Shown: piece by piece, positions 1 to 10,938 of the stretch
Layout: the number at the start of each line of letters is the position of its first letter
How positions within the stretch are numbered: position 1 is the first letter of the stretch
Assembly: GCF_905475395.1 (NCBI RefSeq)
Contig: NC_058341.1
Coordinates: 34,673,501-34,737,500, forward strand
Length of the DNA stretch: 64,000 bases
From: Chrysoperla carnea
Lineage: Eukaryota > Arthropoda > Insecta > Neuroptera > Chrysopidae
Reading direction: 5' to 3'
Position numbers and translations under genes: made by a program
Notes under the pieces: model-generated
What the model was told of the DNA's origin: nothing
Databases searched by the model: none
What the model saw: only the letters and a program-made list of their open reading frames with translations

Positions 1-262
1 TATCTCGGTTAACGGTTTACAAGATGGGTCCTACGGATCCAAGACCCAATTGACGCATGTTGCTGATTTACGAACTCGACCTCACTTGTTACATCTTTAG
101 CAGGCTTTAAAAATTTCAGCTTTATATCTTTTTTCGTTTTTAGTTATCGTATTCGCCAACCTATACCGAAATTTTGTTCGTAGTTTCAATATTTTTATGC
201 GTTACAAACTTGGGACTTAATTATACATACCATGATATATTTCATATATACATATAATTACA
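1..262 (+). repeat. Dispersed repeat family B, copy 1 (cut by window start)
   Basis: This copy shares long blocks with sequences at 41387-41795 (plus), 17925-18160 (minus), 5849-6034 (plus) and 29726-29800 (minus). Shared landmarks are a block reading CGGTTTACAAGATGGGTC near its start, a TTTTTTCGTTTTTGAGTTA-like block in the middle, a GCGTTACAAACTTGGGACT-like block near the end, and a final short palindrome around TTTCATATAT. No open frame survives. It is an old, probably non-autonomous interspersed element; its class is not clear. Confidence 0.7.
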
Positions 263-493
263 AACATCAAACTCTGATATGAACGAATGATATTATTCTC
301 TTTTGTTTCGGACTATACGATCTATAATCAATATAATAAAATTAATAACAAATATCTTCTATCTTATTTCAGGTAATTAGTGTCAGTCCGAAAAAAGACC
401 TTGATATGCAATATTTTCTTGGAGACTTGGAGACATTTTATTTGAGGGGAAATTTAGAAAAAATAGTATAAGTTAATTTTAATTCTAAAGTAA

Positions 494-770
494 CGTTGTC
501 GCCCTATTAGCTCAGTTGGTTGGGGTATGCTTAGGGTAGCGGGTTTGATTCCCGCCGTCACAACAAAATTAATTTAATTAATAGTTGTGATGGGCTGGTG
601 TAGTGCATGGTATATGCATGAAGGAGGTGCACTCAGCCTCTGAAATTGAGGAGGTGATAAATGAAATTATCAGCGGAAAGGTGGTAAAACACATATATGG
701 TGTCACAATGGGCTCTATAGCCTAAGTGTGTCCTTCGTGGACAGCCAATATAACTTAACCTAACCTAAAT
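494..770 (+). mobile_element. tRNA-derived SINE with telomere-like tail, copy 1
   Basis: The head contains a pol III A box (TAGCTCAGTTGG, 508-519) and a B box region (GGTTTGATTCC, about 542-552). The first bases GTTGT (495-499) can pair with ACAAC just after the T-arm, as in a tRNA acceptor stem. A unique body follows and the element ends in CTTAACCTAACCTAAA, which is degenerate CCTAA pentamers. The 8-bp direct repeat TAAAGTAA at 486-493 and 771-778 is a plausible target-site duplication. Body and tail match the copies at 10665-10924 and 44046-44305. The head differs from those copies between the first bases and the B box, so it may be another subfamily. Confidence 0.85.
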
Positions 771-1537
771 TAAAGTAAAGTCGATTAAAGGTTATGGTTC
801 GAAGAAAGTAATTGTTTAACTAAAGGTAATCGCAAAAAACTCCTCTATTTCTTTTACTAGTATGACGGAGCGATTTTCTCAATCAAAACTGAAGTGTGTA
901 TAATATAATTTTTTTTAAACCGTTATTCATCGAAAATACAGATAAGTAGCTAAAAGTTAAAAAAATGTGCAAATAAAACTTATATTGCATTTGTAATCTT
1001 CCCATCAGTTTGCAAAAAAAAAAAATCCTAAAAAATTTATAATTCCTCACTCAAAAGGTAATTTTATTCAGAAGTCAACTACCTTATAATTATACAATTA
1101 ATTAATATATTTATATATATTAAAATACACCAAATATAAGTCACAAAAATAAATAAAATATAATAACTATTTAAAAAAATGAAAAGATTATTTTGGTTTA
1201 GATATAAATAATATGTTACATTTTAGTTACAATCATGTAGGGAGAGTTTGTACGAAATTGAAGAATGCAATGATTGTGGTAAAATTCAAGTTTCCATTCT
1301 CTAAAAAACTAATAATGATGGAGAATTGAAAATTTGCAGGTGGCTTCAAAGAATAAGTCTTTTGATTTTAATTTATTATTAAACCCATTCGATAATATTA
1401 AGGGGAAGTAGGATTGAGAAAAAAACGAAAAGACAATTTTAAATTTTACGGGAAACAAATAGCCGTCATTTTTATCCGACTTCTAATTCAAAAAAAGGCA
1501 GAGGTTTTCAATTCGACTGTATTTTTTTATTTTTCTA

Positions 1538-1574
<37 letters not shown>

Positions 1575-1781
1575 TTTTAATGTTTATAACCTCAGAACTT
1601 TGGATTGAGTGTACCGATTGGCCTGACAATGGCATTCCGGCAAAAAACCGTCTTAAATTTGCATTAAGTATGTGTGCGACAAATGGACGAATAATTTCAA
1701 TATCACGCCAACCGATTCCGATTATTCATTTTAAGTTACAAATCAGTTAGTGTACTTCGGATTCACTAAAAATCACAAAAT
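771..1781. other. Intergenic, AT-rich, no gene seen
   Basis: No recognisable gene. It holds a pure T28 tract at 1538-1565. The only open frame (1414-1608) is low-complexity lysine/phenylalanine coding created by A/T runs and is not credible. Confidence 0.6.
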
Positions 1782-2077
1782 AAAATACTTTCAACAAAAA
1801 GAAAATCGACTTCAAAAGGTAAAAAAATAAAAATGCACTAAAAAGTAAAAAATAACGACAATAGGTATAATGTAGTTATAATTATTGTTATTTTTTGGAG
1901 TCGGTGGCAGTCAAGTTAATGTAATGTTCTGCCACAGTTTCCTTGGCTGACACCAACTCCAAAAAAAAAAAACAAAAATTATAGCTACATTATATTGTCG
2001 TTAATTTTTTACTTTTTAGTGCATTTTATATTTTTACTTTTTGAATTCGGTTTTCTTTTTGTTGAAAGTTTTTTTAT
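1782..2077. mobile_element. Foldback (long inverted-repeat) element
   Basis: Two arms of about 130 nt are imperfect reverse complements around a short centre near 1915-1955. The outer arm ends read ACTTTCAACAAAAAGAAAA (left) and TTTTCTTTTTGTTGAAAGT (right). The inner arms read TTTTTTGGAGTCGGTG and CACCAACTCCAAAAAA. No coding sequence. It would fold into one long hairpin, typical of a foldback or MITE-type non-autonomous element. Confidence 0.8.
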
Positions 2078-4393
2078 CCTATATGATTATCTTTATATTT
2101 TAACTTATTTATAAAAGCAATAAAAGCACTGATATTCAACTTTGTGTATGTAGGATATTTAGGCAATTAACTCAATTGTTTATTTTCCCTTTTTTTTTCA
2201 ATACTCATCGTTTATCGATAATATAAACGGCGGGAATTCACATAATAGGCTAAAAATGTATCTTGAAGGGATTTTAACAATGCGAGTGGTGTACGAGAGT
2301 TTGGTTCTATTTTTCGGGCTAGGGAATGGAATGGTGTGTATACCCTTTAGGTTAGAAGAGACAATATGAGTGTAACAACATCTTACGATCTATAAAGTAT
2401 ATTGTATTTATACCTATTTTCTAGGTTTCGAACACCTTTCAATATTCGAAGAACTCTCTATACACTTATAAATTTTAATTTATTTACTTTTTTTATAATT
2501 AGTAATATTTATAGCGCAACAAGCAGCCACTTCATTTTTTTACAAACTATAACTTTATCCATATACATACATACATAGAATTATTAACACACGCAAATTA
2601 TAATTTTTAATAATAATTCTAAATCATTTACAATATTTATGCTCTACCAATTTTTTTTCTATTTTTTATATTACGTATATATTTTTGTGTGTATTTTACT
2701 TCCATAATTAAACCACTTAATTATGTATGTGATTATGAAAAAATTTTTGTTTGCAAAAACATAATCAAAGTCCTGGCATAATACGCTGACATGCTCAAAG
2801 GATATAACAGCCAGTGAAAGTATGTCGGATTTTCCTTGGGGAAATGCCCTGCTTTTGAGATATGAATTTTTAAAGCTCAAACATGGATTAAATAAATAAA
2901 TATACGCCTTCAGGAACGTACTATTTGGCTTAAAAGAAAAATGGAGATTTTTATTCAATTTGCATTTTCTTTTCGCTAAATATCTTGCATAATAGGATGA
3001 GAAGTCCATCATTCAACTTAATTCGGAAAAGGGAACATTCTATACCTAAAATAAGCGCATATAAATATTTATTTTCGTTATATAAAATCGCTGATTAAGT
3101 TGATTAAGTCTGGAATAATGTTGTGAACAGTATGTAAGTTCTCAGGTGAATATAATCCAGGTAAAAGTTATCAAAGGCGTGTATCATTACTTATATTTAA
3201 ATTTTAACCTCCATATTTCAAAAACAAGTATTTTTGGGACTTTATACCTCTGGCGAGTCTACTGTTGAACGAGACCAAAATTAGACTAATTTGATTATAT
3301 ATGTCTGGGTATTTCGGTTTTGCTCTTAAAGGACAAGTAGTAATTCGTACAACAGATATGTTAGACTCGTAAAAGTTGAAAACAAAAACGGAAATTTCCT
3401 AATTGTGTGCACTAAAACCCCAAACGAAAAAAAAACTATCAACATAAGTTCTTCACTTAAGAATGTTTCATAAAAATCACATCATTAGCTACGTGAAAAT
3501 AGCACCTCCAAAGGCGATTTTTCATAAAATGCTGATGACAAAAAGCTTTCTTCACATTTGTTCATCCTCTCATTGAAAGTTGTGCTCAAATTTTCGTTTC
3601 TCTACCCTCGAATTGAAAGTTATGGTATCAGACGTAAAAAAACTGTGCTTTTTATCAAAATTACTTTTTGCGTTAATTTTGGGATATTGTTTATATGCCT
3701 ACTATTAAATTCATCATTTGTTTTATAAAAATGAAGCCTAGTTGATTACAACGCATCTATTCAAATTCGATTGAATAATTAATGATAATTGCACTTTTTG
3801 TTACTTACTCTGTAGGTCAGCTTTCAGAAAAAATAAATGATTGTCTAAATCATTAAGACAATCGGTACTAATGTACAAATTTCGAATATTAAACTTTGAA
3901 AAGTAATAAACTTAAAATTACTAATTGTTTATTTACGAAAAAAATTTGGACTTCATCAGGTATCATTACCCAAAAACACAGATTGTTAGACGAAGGCTAA
4001 AACTTCATCTATAAATACAATACGAATGCTGAAACTTGTTCATTTGATCTTAATATAAAAAGGTTTCAGACATAGGCAAATGAATCTACAACAGAAAATT
4101 TGAACCATGTGTGAATAGTGAATATTAAGTTTATTAAAAATTATTATATGTTCGATAAATTGATAATGCGAAAAAGAATTAACACTTGTAACATTTGAAT
4201 TTAGAGAAAAATAGACCGAAAAAAATTTCTCTAATAGTATCCCATTTTGAACGCAAGGACTTCAAACTTCAGAGCCTAGCCAACTCCTCTATAGTCGACA
4301 AACTAAACCCAATCAAGTCATAATTACAACAATAATCTGGGTGTACGGTAACATTTATTTAATACTAGTGAATTTTGAAAATTTAAAGAATTC
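2078..4393. other. Intergenic, no gene recognised
   Basis: AT-rich non-coding sequence. A 113-codon open frame on the minus strand (2671-3012) has no domain, signal peptide or family resemblance that I recognise, and no convincing splice neighbours. I do not call it a gene. Confidence 0.5.
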
Positions 4394-4722
4394 CCGACAA
4401 TTTTTTCGGGCTCGGAGCCCTTATCTCGCACTTGAAACACATCTAAAACACTCTCAATTAAATTAGCTTTTTCCTTAGAGTCTACTTCAAACTGAACCGA
4501 TTTTAAGGATCATCGTCTATTTTATAGTTGTTCCCGGCACGAAACCCTAAACTCGGACTTGAAACATAGCTAAGAACACTCTCTATTAAAATACCCTTCA
4601 AACGAAACAAAAAAAATCAAAAGGTTTAGGCGCTACAATGCCGCAGTCAGATAGACTGACAGGCACACACACACATAGCGGTCAAACTTATAATACCCCT
4701 TTGTTATTTCGGGGGTGAAAAA
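4394..4722 (+). repeat. Dispersed repeat family C (CAGA-tract repeat), two partial copies
   Basis: Two overlapping partial copies carry the signature CTTGAAACATAGCTAAGAAC and the 3' block CATAGCGGTCAAACTTATAA followed by a C-run, T-run and GGGGTGAAAAA. A degenerate CAGA/CACA tract precedes the 3' block. Related copies lie at 7455-7650, 8495-8670, 32430-32515, 46982-47110 (minus), 58137-58345, 62092-62300 and 62370-62640 (minus). Confidence 0.75.
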
Positions 4723-5848
4723 TATACGATATTTTACAATGATTTGTGTATCTTGAGTTACCATAGAGGTAAAAATTCCGAACCTTACCTTGTAGTTTAT
4801 TGCTTTGAAAAAGTATGTTCTTTACACTTTGACGAAACGAACAATGTTATCATTTTGAAACGCTTTACAATTTTAATTTGTTTAATAGTCTGTCTTAGAA
4901 TCGAGCCATTATGCGAATATAACAACAAAGTTTTACCGTGTTTTGAAGCTGATCGGATTTTGCTAGAATCTTTGTTTAAAGTCATCGATACACTTGGTGT
5001 AAGTGACGTTAGGATTATAGTCACGTTTCATTTTTATTGTAAACTATCGGTAAATATACAAATGCTAATATGAACTTTTAGACAAGACCGATGAGAATCT
5101 AAAACGTTCCTAAAAATTTTAAATAGGCTGTATTTGAATAGGCTAACTTAAAATAGTACAATATTACGAAATTCATTAATACAATTAAATTCTAAGTTAG
5201 AAAATAACGAAATTTAAAACCATTTGGTTAACCATATAAAACACTACCGATATTAAATATCTTTATACCGACTTACATTAATTATTAACATTCTGATAGA
5301 AAATTATTGTTTCTTCTTGAAAAACGAAATCAAAAATGGAAATCGGTTTTTCCTATTTGAGTTGCTTACAATGCGAAAATACCGCATTTCATAAAGATAT
5401 GTATGTGCCCGAAACTTTTACCACACGTTAGGTAAGGTTAGTCTAAGGTGAAGGCCTAGCTTTTCAAGAACTCATGTTTTAAAAATTGCATAGTAGGAAT
5501 TTTAGTATCCGAACTTCTAAACAAAAATGGAATATTCCTTCGCATCACAATATTCGCAGTCATTTATCCTCATTTCGTGCGATTAATCCTGAGAGAACAC
5601 TTTTCTGAGATTCATATAGCCTCAATGTTATCAATTTTAGGCAGGGAGCAAGGTCCGTGCGATTAAATCCCACAGACATAGCATGTTGTTTTAAAATTAA
5701 ACTCGATTTAATAAAAATTTCCTCCAGTTCGTTCAAAAAATTTGCGGTTGTGTAAGAAATAAATTTGACCTTAAATTTGCTTCAAAAGCATGATATTTAA
5801 AAATAAATTTCCATTCTTCTAATTATAATGAAGATATTTTGCGAAAAA
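4723..5848. other. Intergenic, no gene recognised
   Basis: Two antisense-overlapping open frames (4744-5073 plus and 4797-5024 minus) cover the same stretch immediately after a repeat end. Neither resembles a known family. They may be a decayed piece of a transposon or chance. Confidence 0.45.
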
Positions 5849-6034
5849 TGATATCTCTTTTCGTTTTTGAGTAATCCTGATGACGACACACAGACGACAG
5901 ACAGACAGACAGACAACCGGAAATGGACTAATTAGGTGATTCTATGAACACCTATATCAAAATTTTTTTCGTAGCATCAATATTTTTAAGCGTTACAAAC
6001 TTGAGACTAAACTTAATATACCTTGATATACAGA
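5849..6034 (+). repeat. Dispersed repeat family B, copy 2 (3' half)
   Basis: It contains the TTTTCGTTTTTGAGTAAT block, a CAGA microsatellite (about 5893-5920), the block GGAAATGGACTAATTAGGTG and the final GCGTTACAAACTTGAGACT block. The order is the same as in the fuller copy at 41387-41795. Confidence 0.75.
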
Positions 6035-6247
6035 AAGCTATTGATGTGCCTTCTAAATGCCATGGCTTATTAAATTTTTAAAACATTATGTAGATATATT
6101 ATGAATCATTCATAAAAATCACTACTATACACTAATTATAAAATTGTGTTGTTGCATTATTTGGAGAAAGTAAAAAAAAATTTTTTTTAAGGCACAACAA
6201 TGAAGAGTTTGTTGATGCAGAACATTGCCGCGTCTCATCTCATATAC

Positions 6248-6350
6248 CACGTGATCATAGAATCAACGAATCTGATTGGTTCAACACAATAATCATTTGT
6301 GAATGGGGAATGGTATAAAACTGGTTTGAAATTTTCAATTGTATGTCAGT
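6248..6350 (+). promoter_or_regulatory. Candidate core promoter: E-box, TATA box, initiator
   Basis: A perfect E-box CACGTG (6248-6253) lies about 60 bp upstream of a TATAAA box (6314-6319). An arthropod-type initiator TCAGT (6346-6350) follows at nearly the classical TATA-to-start spacing. The surrounding 200 bp is less AT-rich than its flanks. The motifs are seen directly; that they act as a promoter is inference. No coding exon lies nearby, so any transcript would start with a non-coding exon. The nearest plus-strand gene is the CRAL-TRIO gene 15 kb downstream. Confidence 0.35.
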
Positions 6351-6548
6351 TGTTGAACAGGTGTTGCATTTATTTAGTTTTATTCAATTCATTAAAAAAT
6401 AATAATAATTTCTTGTGTTTAATTTCTAATTTCTTTTTATTGTTGTGATTTTATTATCGTGCTTAAATATCATCGATTAGAATTAATTGTGTGAGCTCTT
6501 TGGGTTCTATATATAGACAACAATTAAATTTTTTATTTTATTATTCAG
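6348..6548 (+). other. Candidate non-coding first exon
   Basis: It runs from the candidate initiator to a donor CAG|GTATAT (GT at 6549-6550). It has no long open frame and could be a 5' UTR exon. The CRAL-TRIO gene at 21454 appears to have a spliced 5' UTR (acceptor at 21428-21429), which makes a link possible but unproven. Confidence 0.25.
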
Positions 6549-6550
6549 GT

Positions 6551-7454
6551 ATATTATTGTTTATTTTTATTTAATTTTTTTATTTATTATTTTAAATAAT
6601 TAAATTTCAATAAGGATTATTAAGAATTATAACAATTCCTCCATTTTCATAGAAGGAAGCTCGAATATGTTTATACATTAGTACATTTTTTAATTTCTAA
6701 AAAAGTTTAAAATACTTGAAATCAAAAATTTTTGATTCGGCAAAAGTTTTGGATTTCCTTCCTTTTATAATTTGATACTTAAATTAACGTGGGATACGTT
6801 TGAATTTTGAAGACACCTTTAGGATCTGAAACCTAAGTATTTGCTGTTTTCTTTTGTAAATGATACATTACGAAAACGAACGAATAGAAAAACGAATTGA
6901 TACGTAATCGACTACATCATTTTAGGAGTACTTATATCACAAAATGTTAATCTATGATCAATATCCGTATGCTTACAAATTAGGATTCGAACTTACAAAT
7001 ACATGCTCCTACGTTAAATAAGTTTCGAGTATAAAACTTCACTTTTACAAATTTTATTTCATTATCTCAATGATGTTATGTCAAACCATTTTGACATGTT
7101 TAAAGGAAAATATTGATTATTATTTGCACCAATTTTTGATGAGACAAAATTTCTTATGAAGATTATATAGACCGAAACATGTCACAAACCAATTAAAGGT
7201 GAAATTAACAAACTTACGTTCACAAAGTTATCCTCTCAGAACTTAAATAAATTGTTTTTAGAATCATAAAATAAAACAATATTATAAATACCTCATTATC
7301 CGTCTGCTTTTCATATAAAGATTGAGAATCTATAATTGAGCGGGAGCGCGGATCAATGCATATGAGATAATTACATATTTGTAACACAGAACTACTATTT
7401 GTAACTATTTGTAACAAATTAAGCCGATTTGAAAGATCATCGCCTTTTTTTAGT
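6551..7454. other. Intergenic, nothing recognised
   Basis: AT-rich. One minus-strand open frame (7220-7417) ends at a possible donor but has no known relatives that I recognise. Confidence 0.5.
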
Positions 7455-7650
7455 TTTTTAGGATACGGAACTCTAAATTCGGACTTGAAACATGGCTAAG
7501 AACACTGTCCGTTAAATTTAAATTTTAAACAAAATCAAAAAAATCAAAGTCGGTTTATCCGTGTAGGCGCTACGATGTCACAGACAGACAGACACACAGA
7601 CATAGCGGTTAATCTTCGAACACTCCTTTTTTTAGTTCGGTGGTTAAAAA
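7455..7650 (+). repeat. Dispersed repeat family C copy
   Basis: It carries the CGGACTTGAAACATGGCTAA block, a short CAGA tract (about 7581-7602), CATAGCGGTTAATCTT and the T-run 3' end. Reading frames across it are repeat artefacts. Confidence 0.8.
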
Positions 7651-8494
7651 TGGCATAGATGGCTGTCTGAAGTAAAACAATATAAAGGTTAACAGACAAA
7701 AGGTGAGAAGAGACAATCGATCTGACAATCATTGAATTATTTTGAAATGAGAATCCAAACAAGCCCCATTGTTCAAAAAATCTGGCTTTGAATTATGAAC
7801 ATGGACACAGTAATCATCCCGAACGTCATTCGAATCGTGGTCTGATTCCATTTATTCTATTTATCAAGTGTGAAATTCTGCTGATATTATTCGAACAAGT
7901 ATTTCAATAAAATTGTACATTTTTTCGATAACATACTTTTTCTATACCTACATCATATAAAAGTGATATTTATTATTCGTGACAATAAATCTTGAAATGA
8001 CTAAGAAAACCGGATATTAGCAGGAAGTATCTCTACTACTAAAGATATCCACTAGATATCTTTTCAAGTGATAGTTCAATCAATTTAAGGTATTAATGTT
8101 TAGAGAGTTTTATACTCAGTTCTAATTTATATATTTCTTTTTACTTTTACAATAATAAATAATAATACGATCTAGTAAAGAAAAGACATCTTAGCTGTTT
8201 AATCAACCGAAACGAAATATTCTTAACGTTGAGGAATTTCAAGATGTTGGCTTTTTGTTGTTTCTGTTATTTGTCGATCAATTTTTATAGATGAATAAAT
8301 GGCAAATACTTAAATAAGAGGTAAATTGTGTTTTTTCAAATGGAATTAACTTGAAATCGAAGTAAATTTTTCAAAATTTAAAGAAGTCTCTGTCACAAAA
8401 TCAGGCCTGTGGTCGATTCAACTGTGGAATCACAGCTTCTGTACGGATAAACAGATTTTCATTTTTTGTTTCGGAAATCTTTTGAAGATTATAA

Positions 8495-8670
8495 CCTCTT
8501 TTCGAGTTGTTTCGAGTACGAAACTCTTAACTCATATTTGAAAAATAGCTAGAAATACACTCGATAAAATTCTTTATTACAAATATCGGTGGTTCTGGAT
8601 GCCATAGGCAGACACATGGATGCAAAGACACGTTAAACTTATAACACCCTTCGTCGGGGGTTAATAATAC
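8495..8670 (+). repeat. Dispersed repeat family C, decayed copy
   Basis: More diverged than its relatives. It keeps a GAAACTCTTAACTC-like start, a degenerate CAGA region and GTTAAACTTATAACACCC followed by GGGGGTTAATAAT at the 3' end. Confidence 0.65.
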
Positions 8671-10502
8671 CAATCGTTCTATATTAGGTTCATTGGTGAG
8701 GGAGTATTTTGCCACTTGTGTTTGAATATGATTTTGGTTCTAAGGGTGCTGTAGCTACTAGCTCCAATGCAGTGAATTCTGGAAGTCAAATTTTCCACCT
8801 TAGTATCGAGCAGTTTAGGGTGGTATAAGAGTAAAATCTAATGACATCACATATCGTCACAGAAAATAATCCATCCATACAAATCGTACAACTTTTCACA
8901 TTTTTGAAGTATTCTTGTGTAAATTTATTTACGATGGAATAGCAAGATAGATTTAGAACAGATCATGCATCATGCAAGGGTACTTTACGCTCCATTTGAG
9001 CCAGACACGGTATCCTCACACTCAAAGTCATCTTTTACCATAAATGACATGACATTAGCTTTCCAATGAATCCAATAACTGTTGCTATCTTCATGCAGTG
9101 ATATCTATTAAAATAATTTTTTATTAGGAAATGTAAAAATGTATTGCATGATTTCTTTTTATATTACTTTCATAATAACGGAAGCTTATCAGAGATTATG
9201 AAAATGGCTACATAATTAGATATCATCGGTTCATTAAACTTCCTCTTTTGTGAAACATAAGTAGATATTACAGTTCTTTATTCTTACTATATACTCTTAT
9301 ATACTCTTTTTGTATCTACCATAAAATTTTCACATAAAAAAACTCAACCCAAAAAAATTATTAGAAATATCGAGTATGGATGGTAGTAAAACTGTTTTTA
9401 CTCTTATTACTAAATAAATAGGAGTATAAATGGCAGGAACTTCAAATGACGAAATATCACTATTTTTCTTACACAAGCTCCGTTGTTTTAACGGAAGTTC
9501 TATCTATTTTATAGGATTCTTCGAGGAAACTTTTATACCTATAGATATTAATTTCACTTAAAACACGCAATTTGTTTGATTTCAACCGGGTAATGTGAGT
9601 CAAAAACTTAAGAATAATTTAGACAGTTGATTCCTGTTGTCATATGAATCCATAAAATTATTCTTATTTCGTTTTTTTCTTGGAAAAAGTGTGGTTTATA
9701 TAACATAATTACTTTTTATAATTTTTTTATTAGACCGTGAGCTCAGAACGAAAATAAAATTGTATTATTGCCATTTGTAGGTTTGACAAAAATTAGTTCT
9801 ATATCAACGATAATTTTCTCCTTGCCATGTATGTTACATGAAAGTCGTTAATAACAAGTTAAAAACCATAGAGTTTTAAACAATCAAAAAATTACGTTAA
9901 TGTTTTGTTAATCAATTTCTTTTTACATAAACGTTAGGGGAAAAAGTCTTCGAAATGGGGGAACGAAACACGATAGTCGAATACCGGTTTAAAACTCGTT
10001 TTTTTTTTAATCAAACTTTATTAACCCTCCAAATGGCAAAAAGAACCATGCAAATGAAGTGTCATCATGAACTCACGGGCCATACTTTTAAGATAAAATG
10101 TTTTAAAAAAATGGAAAAAAACAAATTTTCATTAAATGAATAAAAATAATTATAGTAAAATATTCCTCTAATTAAATTTTTAATGATACAACTAAAGCGT
10201 AAGTATCATTAAAAACCCATCGGTTTTTCATACCATTAATTTTCTATTTTTAAATAAAAATTCATTTAATTATAAAAGACGCAAAAGAGTATTCCCAAAA
10301 AAAATTTTACACTTCCTTTTTTGCAAAATAATTAAAAGTATTCAAATATTTTTCAAACATAAATTAATATTGGACTGGACCTGAACTGAGACAATAATGA
10401 TTGTATGATTAAAAATTGCAAATTTTCTATGATAATATAACCGCTTTCCGAGTCTATTAAGGTTGTTTTTTTATGCAATCTAAGGGAAAAGTTTCACGTT
10501 AA
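8671..10502. other. Intergenic, nothing recognised
   Basis: AT-rich sequence without a credible gene. The 62-codon frame at 9955-10143 has no recognisable features. Confidence 0.5.
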
Positions 10503-10568
10503 TGTAATGCAGCTCAGTAGGTAAAATTAGGATTATGAATGATTTGGGTTCGATTCCCGACAATGCTG
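10503..10568 (+). repeat. tRNA-like fragment (SINE head or tRNA relic)
   Basis: An A box-like GCAGCTCAGTAGG (10509-10521) and a perfect B box GGTTCGATTCC (10547-10557) sit at tRNA-like spacing. The T-arm TTGGG/CCCGA pairs. The ends do not form an acceptor stem and the anticodon arm is poor, so this is probably a SINE head or tRNA relic and not a working tRNA gene. Confidence 0.5.
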
Positions 10569-10664
10569 TATTATATTTTCACATTTCAATTAATTACTCT
10601 GTAAAATTATTCACACAAATTAATTAATTATATTAATTTCTTGCATTGTTCATCTTATTGATAA

Positions 10665-10924
10665 GGTTAGGTTAGGTTACATTGGCTGTCCACGAAGTAA
10701 ACACTTATTCTATAGAGCCCATTGTGATACCATATATGTGTTTTACCACCTTTCCGCTGATAATTGCATTTATCAGCTCCTCAATTTCAGAGGCTGATTG
10801 CACCTTCTTCATGCATATACCATTTACTACACGAGCCCATCACAATTTTAATTAAATTAATTTTTTTGCGACGGCGGGAATCAATCCTGCTACCCTAAGT
10901 ATTCCACGGACGAAATTGGTGCGA
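10665..10924 (-). mobile_element. tRNA-derived SINE with telomere-like tail, copy 2
   Basis: A 260-bp element flanked by a perfect 14-bp target-site duplication CATCTTATTGATAA (10651-10664 and 10925-10938). It lies on the minus strand: the TTAGG-type tail (GGTTAGGTTAGGTTA) is at the low-coordinate end and the tRNA-like T-arm region at the high-coordinate end. The body matches the copies at 494-770 and 44046-44305. The flanking duplication shows insertion by target-primed reverse transcription with a LINE's enzymes. Confidence 0.95.
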
Positions 10925-10938
10925 CATCTTATTGATAA

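Noticed and set aside
2671-3012. 113-codon open frame on the minus strand
   Set aside because: No recognisable domain, signal or splice context, and no similarity to a family I know; frames of this size occur by chance in 64 kb.
4744-5073. Overlapping frames on both strands after a repeat end
   Set aside because: Neither strand resembles a protein family, and mutual antisense openness usually reflects composition.
5893-5920. CRISPR-like or regulatory tandem array
   Set aside because: A plain CAGA microsatellite inside a dispersed repeat; there are no spacers and the genome is eukaryotic.
10503-10568. Functional tRNA gene
   Set aside because: The A and B boxes are good, but the acceptor stem does not pair and the anticodon arm is poor; treated as tRNA-derived repeat.
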